Shown in pieces: positions 13,176-19,420 of a stretch of 22,292 bases of DNA. The notes below the pieces were generated by a model, which was given only the letters and a program-made list of their open reading frames with translations, made no database searches and was not told where the DNA came from. Position 1 is the stretch's first letter. The number at the start of each line of letters is the position of its first letter. This DNA comes from CAYJLB01 sp964370845 (lineage in GTDB: Bacteria; Bacillota; Clostridia; Oscillospirales; Ruminococcaceae): assembly GCA_964370845.1 (NCBI GenBank), contig CAYJLB010000034.1, positions 1 through 22,292 on the forward strand. The letters are read 5' to 3'. The position numbers and the translations under genes are program-made.

Positions 13176-14423
13176 TTATAGTGTTAATACTCGGATTTTT
13201 CCGATGATATTTCCACCCTTAATTTCTAATTGATCCATTTTTTCGTCAATATCTTTTTCAACCATTAATGAAGTTATGAAAGCAATTTCGTTATCGGCAT
13301 TGTTTTCTTTTTCAACAAATTCAACTTCGCCAAAAATTTCTCCAATTTCTTCTTTTAACTTCAAAATATTGTCGGAAGTCACACGAATATACATTTTAGT
13401 TTCGCAAAGTTTGTAACTTTCAATAAAATCGTAATTTGGAGCCATTTCCCAAGATTGTGAGAAAACGTTAACTTTATGCTTTGCACATTCAATAATGTCC
13501 GCCACAACAGCACTAGCAGTAGGCATTTTTCCTGCACCACGTCCGTAAAATAGAATATCATCAACCGCATCACCACGGACTAAAATTGCATTGAAAACGT
13601 CGTCAACTGATGAAATTAAAACCTCTTTAGGGACAAAAGCTGCCCTTACCATAGGAATAATTTTTCCATTTTCAAGCTCTTTAACACTACCGATTAATTT
13701 CACCGCATAGCCAGCTTTTTCAGCGTATTCAACGTCATCAATAGTAATTCTTGAAATACCCGAAGTATGCACTCTTTCAGGGTTAACGTGATAACCAAAT
13801 GCAAGGGAAGAAAGGATTGCGATTTTTCTACAAGCATCTTTTCCCTCAACGTCAGCAGTTGGGTCTTTTTCCGCATAACCAAGTTCTTGTGCAAGGGCAA
13901 GTGCATCATAAAAATTCATTTGCTCTTTAAACATTTTTGTTAAAATAAAGTTTGTTGTACCATTTAAAATACCAACAATTTCCTTAATTCTGTTTGAAGC
14001 TAAACATCTGTGAAGTGGTCTAATGATAGGAATTCCTCCACCAACGCTTGCCTCAAACATATAGTTGCAATTCATTGATTTTGCTATAGCAAGAAGCTCA
14101 CAACCCTTGTTTGCAACCAATTCTTTATTAGAAGTTACAACACTTTTTCCTTTTTCAAGAAGTGCTTTTGTGAACTCATAGGCTGGGTTAATTCCGCCCA
14201 TACATTCAGCAACAACTGTAACTTCATCATCATTTAGTATATCTTCAAAATTTTTGGTTAACTTATCTTTAAAAGGACTTTCAGGGAAATCTCGTAAATC
14301 CAAAATATATTTAACCTCAAGTTCTGCTCCAGCTTTTTTGTTTATTCCCTCTAAATTGTTGTAAATTAATTCAGCAGTACCCGAACCAACTACTCCAAAA
14401 CCTAAAATTGCAATTTTACTCAT
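13176..14423 (-). CDS. hom: Homoserine dehydrogenase
   Basis: A 415-residue protein that reduces aspartate semialdehyde to homoserine. N-terminal NAD(P)-binding IAILGFGVVGSGTAELI (residues 3-19), TSNKELVANKG near 97-107, catalytic GILNGTTNFILTKM and YAEKDPTADVEGKDACRKIAIL (near 190-215), and a C-terminal ACT domain (from about 345, KMYIRVTSDN) that in this family senses threonine. The ATG at 14423 is preferred to a GTG at 14435, since AGGTGGG (14431-14437) is the ribosome site and the GTG lies inside it. It sits between a UPF0735 ACT protein and thrB, though 235 bp of repeats separate it from the former. Confidence 0.95.
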   Translation of the reverse strand: MSKIAILGFGVVGSGTAELIYNNLEGINKKAGAELEVKYILDLRDFPESPFKDKLTKNFEDILNDDEVTVVAECMGGINPAYEFTKALLEKGKSVVTSNKELVANKGCELLAIAKSMNCNYMFEASVGGGIPIIRPLHRCLASNRIKEIVGILNGTTNFILTKMFKEQMNFYDALALAQELGYAEKDPTADVEGKDACRKIAILSSLAFGYHVNPERVHTSGISRITIDDVEYAEKAGYAVKLIGSVKELENGKIIPMVRAAFVPKEVLISSVDDVFNAILVRGDAVDDILFYGRGAGKMPTASAVVADIIECAKHKVNVFSQSWEMAPNYDFIESYKLCETKMYIRVTSDNILKLKEEIGEIFGEVEFVEKENNADNEIAFITSLMVEKDIDEKMDQLEIKGGNIIGKIRVLTL

Positions 14424-14454
14424 TATTATGCCCACCTTTTTTATTTTTATTTTT

Positions 14455-14669
14455 TGTTTTAATTTAACATTCTTATTTATAAGGGGAGGGTGTGAAATTC
14501 TTCCCCTATAATTGTAATAAACGATATGCGAACGACCACAGGTCGCCCCTACAGCAAAATCCGACCTCTAGACACAAATTATAAACGGGACGTCGAGGAC
14601 GCCGTCCCCTACAAAATCTGCACTTTCTATAGTGCGGGGATAACAGCGAGGTTGCCCCGCCACGTTGCT
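14455..14669. repeat. Mosaic of TGTAGGG-type hairpins and a palindromic module
   Basis: Contains a decayed GGGGAGG/CTTCCCC hairpin (14483-14506), CGACC-ACA-GGTCG (14533-14545) followed by CCCCTACA, GGGACG/CGTCCC (14587-14608) followed by CCTACA, and a variant of the palindromic module (TAGTGCGGGGATAAC, then GGTTGCCCCGCCACGTTGC) that reaches to within a base or two of the ACT-gene stop. It sits inside the threonine operon. Confidence 0.7.
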
Positions 14670-15113
14670 TTATGAGCCTGAAATAATTTTTATATCAATT
14701 ACTCCATTTATATTAGTAAGCTTTTGATACATCAACCTATCCGTTTCAATATTTCCGTCCAATCTTACAGTGAAAGTTACCGACGCGACGGAGTCCATAG
14801 GAATATTTTGATTAATGGTTAGTATATTTGCCCCCATTTCGTAAAAACTAGCAAGGATAGCCGATAAAATACCAGGTTCATCTTTAAGCCTTGCAAATAA
14901 AGTTATTACCCTATTTTTAAGCTGTTCTTCATAGGAAAAAACGAAATCCTTATATTTATAGTATGCACTCCTTGAAATGCCAATGCTTTTGCAAGCTTCC
15001 ACAGAACTTCTCGCCTCTCCCCTTGCAATCATTTTCTTTGCATCTAAAACTTTAATGAAAATTTCGGGGACAACTTCTTTATCAATAACAATTAAACTAT
15101 CGATTTTTTGCAC
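14670..15113 (-). CDS. UPF0735 ACT domain protein (PheB-like)
   Basis: A 147-residue protein. Residues 1-60 (IVIDKEVVPEIFIKVLDAKKMIARGEARSSVEACKSIGISRSAYYKYKDFVF) contain a helix-turn-helix-like segment, and about 70-145 is an ACT domain (ITLFARLKDEPGILSAILASFYEMGANILTINQNIP), a fold that binds amino acids. The order matches UPF0735 proteins such as Bacillus PheB, often found before hom-thrB or pheA. The GTG at 15113 is chosen because AGGAGGTGG (15117-15125) lies about 6 nt upstream; the open frame extends to 15182 but passes through the promoter. It probably regulates amino-acid synthesis in this operon, which is an inference. Confidence 0.87.
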   Translation of the reverse strand: MQKIDSLIVIDKEVVPEIFIKVLDAKKMIARGEARSSVEACKSIGISRSAYYKYKDFVFSYEEQLKNRVITLFARLKDEPGILSAILASFYEMGANILTINQNIPMDSVASVTFTVRLDGNIETDRLMYQKLTNINGVIDIKIISGS

Positions 15114-15126
15114 AGTCCACCTCCTA

Positions 15127-15182
15127 AATACAGTTGTATTCACAATAAAGACAATTTTACCATATTTCCATAAAATTGTCAA
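15127..15182 (-). promoter_or_regulatory. Threonine-operon promoter and palindromic operator candidate
   Basis: On the minus strand TTGACA (15177-15182), 17-nt spacer, TAAAAT (15154-15159), with TG one base before the -10. A palindrome AATACA-GT-TGTATT (15127-15140) lies between the transcription start and the ribosome site, where a repressor could bind. Confidence 0.65.
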
Positions 15183-15313
15183 TAGGATATAAAAAGTTAA
15201 CTGTTAAAATAGGGTTAAATCAATTTTTCTATAAAAATCCAACTTTAATTTTTAGTAAAGTAAGTAAATTTTTGGTAAAATGTACCTAATTGAATTTTTT
15301 TTCAAAAAAGTTG

Positions 15314-15364
15314 TTGACATTTGTAGAATCATCTGCTATAATAAATAAGTCGTCAGGAGATGAC
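15314..15364 (+). promoter_or_regulatory. Consensus promoter of tRNA-Lys with leader hairpin
   Basis: TTGACA (15314-15319), 17-nt spacer, TATAAT (15337-15342). The leader begins with a small hairpin GTCGTC-AGGA-GATGAC (about 15349-15364). Confidence 0.8.
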
Positions 15365-15404
15365 ACGATGAAAACTTAAAAAACCTCATTAAATGGTGAG
15401 TTTT

Positions 15405-15480
15405 GAGCCATTAGCTCAGCTGGCAGAGCATTTGACTTTTAATCAAAGGGTCCGGAGTTCGAATCTCCGATGGCTCACCA
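15405..15480 (+). tRNA. tRNA-Lys (UUU)
   Basis: A complete 76-nt cloverleaf: acceptor GAGCCAT/ATGGCTC, D arm GCTC...GAGC, anticodon arm TTTGA-CTTTTAA-TCAAA with anticodon TTT, T arm CGGAG-TTCGAAT-CTCCG, discriminator A and an encoded CCA. Confidence 0.97.
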
Positions 15481-15482
15481 TA

Positions 15483-15516
15483 AAAACCGTTCTTACTTTG
15501 TAAGAGCGGTTTTTTC
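15483..15516 (+). terminator. Terminator after tRNA-Lys
   Basis: AAAACCGTTCTTAC (15483-15496) and GTAAGAGCGGTTTT (15500-15513), loop TTT, one G-T pair, then a T run. Confidence 0.9.
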
Positions 15517-15549
15517 CATTTATTGCATTTTGAAAAAAGAAATAAATTG

Positions 15550-15578
15550 TTGAAATAAATGTTTCTTTATGATATAAT
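15550..15578 (+). promoter_or_regulatory. Promoter of the DUF896 / RadC-like operon
   Basis: TTGAAA (15550-15555), 17-nt spacer, TATAAT (15573-15578), with TG one base before the -10. The leader is about 85 nt. Confidence 0.7.
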
Positions 15579-15668
15579 AATTTTATATGCCGTATTAATG
15601 CGTTGCAGTAAAATTTCGGTTATACTATACTATGTATAAGAGCAATAGTTGCTTTAGGAGGAAAAATT

Positions 15669-15878
15669 ATGACACAAGAAAAATTAGATAGAATTAGCGA
15701 ACTTGCTAGAAAAGCAAGAGTTCAGGCACTTTCCGAGGAGGAAAAGGCGGAGCAAACCGCTCTTAGAAACGAATATCGTGCTGCTTTTACGCAAAGCTTG
15801 TCGGGACATCTTGACAATATCACAATTGTTAACCCTGACGGAAGTAAGGAAGATGTAAAGGACAGAAAAAAATCCTAG
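15669..15878 (+). CDS. DUF896 (YnzC/UPF0291-like) protein
   Basis: A 69-residue protein. KLDRISELARKARVQALSEEEKAEQTALRNEYRAAFTQSLSGHLDNITIVNPDGS is the full DUF896 pattern: a two-helix hairpin followed by a flexible tail. The family is widespread in Firmicutes and its members are small cytosolic proteins of uncertain function, one of them noted in the SOS operon of Bacillus. AGGAGG stands 7 nt before the ATG. It probably shares a transcript with the RadC-like gene 30 nt downstream. Confidence 0.92.
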   Translation: MTQEKLDRISELARKARVQALSEEEKAEQTALRNEYRAAFTQSLSGHLDNITIVNPDGSKEDVKDRKKS

Positions 15879-15908
15879 CCTATTTTTATGAGAAAGGTGG
15901 GTTGTTTA

Positions 15909-16547
15909 GTGAAAAATTGCGATTTAAGGCAGTTTAAAAGGGAGTTTTACCTACTTTATACTGACAAAAAAAGTGATGTGGAAATATTAAATTTTGTGCT
16001 GAATTTTGCCCTTAAAGGTGATAATTCAAGTCATATTACTGCTGAATTATTGCGTGAATTTGGGTCTTTTGAGGCAGTTTTTTCAGCGGATAAAAGTAGA
16101 TTTTCTAAATTTAACGCTATTGACGATTATTGCCTTGAGATATTTTCACTTCTTTCTTCAATCGTGAATTATTTTAGTGAAGATTTGGCAGAAAAAAAAG
16201 ATAAAAGCTATACAATTCACCCCGAAAATACTTTCATTTATAACGAAAAAACTATGAAAGATTACTTTGCAAAATGGTACGAAAATGTCAGTTGTAAGCA
16301 GTTTAATTTGCTTTGTCTTGACGAAAATTTGTGTGTGGTTTTGCATTTTGTGATTGAAATGCATAAGGCTACTTTGGCGGATTTGGATTTTGATGCACTT
16401 GTGGAAATTGTCTTGTCAAGCAAATGCGATTGCGTCTTAATTTCTCATTCTTCCCACGAAGATGACAGTTTTGTTATTGATGAATTGACAAAAAGATTTG
16501 ATGAAAATCACCTTAATATGTTAGATTGCTATAAATTTGAAAAATAA
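15909..16547 (+). CDS. Degenerate RadC-like protein (JAMM motif lost)
   Basis: A 212-residue protein with the RadC layout: an N-terminal helix-hairpin-helix-like region (residues 20-85, DVEILNFVLNFALKG...LLREFGSFEAVFSA) and a C-terminal MPN/JAB fold (about 110-212; FNLLCLDENLCVV and CDCVLISHSSHEDDSFVIDELTKRFDENHLNMLDCYKF). Where RadC has the metal-binding HNHPSGD...D, this protein has HSSHEDD (180-186) with a few residues missing, so it is probably not an active metallopeptidase. The GTG at 15909 is chosen because AAGGTGGG is 7 nt upstream; an ATG at 15888 would precede that site. It may be co-transcribed with DUF896 and lies just before uvrBA. Confidence 0.7.
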   Translation: MKNCDLRQFKREFYLLYTDKKSDVEILNFVLNFALKGDNSSHITAELLREFGSFEAVFSADKSRFSKFNAIDDYCLEIFSLLSSIVNYFSEDLAEKKDKSYTIHPENTFIYNEKTMKDYFAKWYENVSCKQFNLLCLDENLCVVLHFVIEMHKATLADLDFDALVEIVLSSKCDCVLISHSSHEDDSFVIDELTKRFDENHLNMLDCYKFEK

Positions 16548-16569
16548 ATTTTGTAACGAACAAAATTAG

Positions 16570-16950
16570 TAGTTACACAAGCTAAAAGTTTAGGTCAAGC
16601 CTTTTTAAAGGCTTGCAGGGTGGAGGGACAGAGTCCTTCCTCGACCATCGCAATGGTCGAAATACTCGAAGTAAAATCAATCACTCATAAAAAGTAAGCG
16701 AACCAAAATAATAAATATAACTTCCGCAAAATTTCATAAAATGTAGCAAAGAGTAACTAATGAATAATCATACAAAATTAAGAGTAGAGATAAATTTTGC
16801 GGAAGAAAACGTAGTAAAAATAAAAACTATTTTGTTTTTATTTTTACGGGCGGTTTCATCTCATAAAAAGCAAACGAACAAAATAAAAAGTTAAACCCAG
16901 CAGAAAATCACAAGATAGTTGTAGGGACAAGGCTTGCCTTGTCCGATAAA
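16570..16950 (+). repeat. Composite hairpin repeat, copy B (most complete)
   Basis: Fills the gap between the RadC-like gene and uvrB. In order: ACACAAGCTAAAAGTTTAGG; a CAAGCCTTT/AAAGGCTTG hairpin; GGAGGG/CCTTCC; a CGACCAT-CGCA-ATGGTCG hairpin (16642-16659) followed by ACTCGAAGTA; a long inverted repeat CTTCCGCAAAATTT / AAATTTTGCGGAAG; a 14-bp stem (16814-16827 with 16834-16847); the invariant GGGCGGTTTCATC (16848-16860); then a partial second copy carrying a TGTAGGG hairpin (GGACAAGG/CCTTGTCC, 16925-16944). No gene is seen. Confidence 0.75.
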
Positions 16951-16991
16951 ACAAAGTAAAAAAACAATCCAACCTACTAAGGAGAGATAAT

Positions 16992-18962
16992 TTGAAAGAT
17001 TTTAAACTTGTATCCCAATATAAACCTTCAGGTGACCAGCCCGAAGCTATAGAAAGCCTTGCTAAAGGAATTTTAGAGGGCAAAAAAGAACAAACTCTCC
17101 TTGGTGTAACTGGTTCAGGAAAAACTTACACTATGGCGAATGTTATCGAAAAAGTTAATAAGCCAACTTTAGTTTTGGCTCATAATAAAATTCTTGCTGC
17201 CCAATTATGCTCGGAATTCCGTGAGTTTTTCCCAGAAAATTCAGTGGAATATTTCGTTTCTTACTATGATTATTATCAACCAGAAGCTTATATCCCCTCC
17301 ACCGACGTTTATATCGAAAAAGATAGCGCTATAAACGACGAAATTGACAAATTAAGACACTCCGCAACCTCATCTTTAGCGGAACGTAGGGACGTTATTA
17401 TCGTTGCGAGTGTGTCCTGTATTTACTCCCTTGGCGACCCTGAAGAATACCTTAAACACACCGTTTCTTTTAGGAAAGGAATGGAGGTTTCTCGGGACGA
17501 AATTGTCATGAAATTAATTTCTATTCAATATGAGCGAAATGACATTGATTTTTCAAGAAATAAGTTTCGTGTTCGTGGTGATGTTTTGGAAATTTTTCCA
17601 TCTGACTCCACTGACAGAGCCCTTAGAGTTGAATTTTTTGGGGACGAAATTGACAGGATTTCTGAAATTCACGTCTTAACTGGTGAAGTTTTAGCCACAG
17701 TTTCTTATGCAATGGTTTTCCCTGCAACTCACTATGTTGTTGGGAAAGATACACTGCCCGATGCCCTTGCTGACATTGAAAAAGAGCTTGAGGAGCGTGT
17801 GAAATATTTCCAAGAAAATAATCTTTTAATAGAGGCACAACGTATCGCTCAACGTACAAATTACGATATGGAAATGCTCCGTGAAATCGGTATGTGTAAA
17901 GGGATTGAGAACTATTCAAGGGTGCTTTCAAGGCGACCTCCTGGTAGCGTTCCTTACACTTTGATGGATCACTTTCCTGATGATTATTTGCTTATTGTGG
18001 ACGAGTCCCACGTTAGTTTGCCACAAGTTAGGGCGATGTATGGCGGTGATAGGGCGAGAAAAACTTCGCTAATTGACTATGGTTTCCGCTTGCCGTCCGC
18101 TTATGACAACCGACCTTTGCAGTTTGATGAATTTTATCAAAAAGTTAATCAAGCTGTCTTTGTAAGTGCAACTCCTGGCCCTTTTGAAAAAGAACATTCT
18201 ACTAATATTGTGGAGCAAGTTATTCGTCCTACTGGGCTACTTGACCCGATTATTACAGTTAAACCTGTTCAAGGGCAAATCGAGGATTTAATCCTTGAAA
18301 TTAACAAAAGAGTTGACAAAAAAGAACGTGTTTTAATTACAACTTTGACTAAAAAAATGGCTGAGGATTTGACGGATTTTCTTAATACTGCGGGTGTAAA
18401 AGTTCGATATATGCACTTTGGAATTGATACTTTAGAAAGAATGGAGCTAATCCGTGACTTGCGTTTGGGAGTTTATGACGTTTTGGTGGGAATTAACTTG
18501 CTCCGTGAGGGACTTGACTTGCCGGAAGTTTCTTTGGTTGCAATCTTGGACGCTGACAAAGAAGGTTTTTTGCGTAGTGAAAGTTCGCTGGTGCAAACCA
18601 TTGGACGTGCCGCAAGAAATGAACATGGTGAGGTTATAATGTACGCCGACACCGTCACTCGATCTATGGAAGCTGCAATAAAAGAAACTGAACGACGTAG
18701 AAAAATCCAAAGCGAGTACAACGAAAAGCACGGAATTGTACCGAAAACTATCATAAAAGATGTCCGTGACGTTATCGAAATCACCTCTAAAGAGGACGTT
18801 GAGGGGCAAACTTCTAAAACAATTAAGTTGTCACAGCCTGAACGACGTGCGTTGATTGATAAGTTGACGAAAGAAATGAAAGAGGCAGCGAAAATGCTTG
18901 AGTTTGAGCACGCAGCATTCTTGAGAGATAAGATTGAACAACTCCGTGGTGCAGCTAAATAA
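16992..18962 (+). CDS. uvrB: Excinuclease ABC subunit B
   Basis: A 656-residue helicase-fold damage-verification subunit of nucleotide excision repair; UvrA loads it on the lesion and UvrC then binds. Motifs in order: Walker A GVTGSGKTYTMAN (near residue 38), the beta-hairpin YYDYYQPEAYIPSTDVYIEKD (near 92-112) that locks damaged DNA, DESHV (Walker B), VSATPGPFE, GINLLREGLDLPEVSLVAILDAD, QTIGRAARN, and the C-terminal UVR domain KEMKEAAKMLEFEHAAFLRDKIEQLR that contacts UvrC. The start is a TTG, 8 nt after AAGGAG; no in-frame ATG lies near. uvrA follows after 458 bp of repeats. Confidence 0.97.
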   Translation: MKDFKLVSQYKPSGDQPEAIESLAKGILEGKKEQTLLGVTGSGKTYTMANVIEKVNKPTLVLAHNKILAAQLCSEFREFFPENSVEYFVSYYDYYQPEAYIPSTDVYIEKDSAINDEIDKLRHSATSSLAERRDVIIVASVSCIYSLGDPEEYLKHTVSFRKGMEVSRDEIVMKLISIQYERNDIDFSRNKFRVRGDVLEIFPSDSTDRALRVEFFGDEIDRISEIHVLTGEVLATVSYAMVFPATHYVVGKDTLPDALADIEKELEERVKYFQENNLLIEAQRIAQRTNYDMEMLREIGMCKGIENYSRVLSRRPPGSVPYTLMDHFPDDYLLIVDESHVSLPQVRAMYGGDRARKTSLIDYGFRLPSAYDNRPLQFDEFYQKVNQAVFVSATPGPFEKEHSTNIVEQVIRPTGLLDPIITVKPVQGQIEDLILEINKRVDKKERVLITTLTKKMAEDLTDFLNTAGVKVRYMHFGIDTLERMELIRDLRLGVYDVLVGINLLREGLDLPEVSLVAILDADKEGFLRSESSLVQTIGRAARNEHGEVIMYADTVTRSMEAAIKETERRRKIQSEYNEKHGIVPKTIIKDVRDVIEITSKEDVEGQTSKTIKLSQPERRALIDKLTKEMKEAAKMLEFEHAAFLRDKIEQLRGAAK

Positions 18963-18984
18963 AAGCAAGCAAAAATATCAAAAA

Positions 18985-19345
18985 CAAAATCTAAAGGTTT
19001 TGATTAAACTATTCCAAACAACTAAAGTTGTTAAAAGTTTATGGGGTGGTTGACAACTTTAGTTGTTTGCAAAGCCCTCCTCGCTTGTCGCAACAAGCGA
19101 AACTCTCGAAGTAGTTGTAGGGACAAGGCTTGTCTTATCCGATAAAACAAAATAAAAAGCAATAATAAAAGTAATAGTAGAAATAATTTTTTGCGACAAA
19201 AATAGTAGCTAATAAGAAAACTGTAAGTTTTCGCAATTGGCGGGCGGTTTCATCAACTGAAAATCAACGAACGAACCAAAAAATATCTCCCCGCAATGTC
19301 GGATTTTGTGGTAGGGCGACCTGTGGTCGTCCGTATATTATAATC
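18985..19345 (+). repeat. Composite hairpin repeat, copy C, plus TGTAGGG hairpins
   Basis: Fills the uvrB-uvrA gap. CTAAAGGTTTTGATTAAAC, then a perfect 17-bp inverted repeat CAAACAACTAAAGTTGT (19015-19031) / ACAACTTTAGTTGTTTG (19053-19069); a CGCTTGT-CGCA-ACAAGCG hairpin (19082-19099) followed by CTCGAAGTA; a TGTAGGG hairpin (from 19121); only the right arm of the long inverted repeat; a GCTAAT/ATTGGC hairpin (19208-19241); GGGCGGTTTCATC (19242-19254). A further TGTAGGG hairpin, GGGCGACC-TGT-GGTCGTCC, is at 19314-19332. No gene is seen. Confidence 0.72.
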
Positions 19346-19420
19346 GTAGACTAGGGTATTCATTCCCTCCCCTTACCAAACAAAAAATGTTAAATAAATA
19401 ATAAAAAAAGGAAATTAAAA

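Noticed and set aside
15114..15182. N-terminal extension of the ACT protein to 15182
   Set aside because: It would run through the promoter and the AGGAGGTGG ribosome site; homologs begin near the GTG at 15113.
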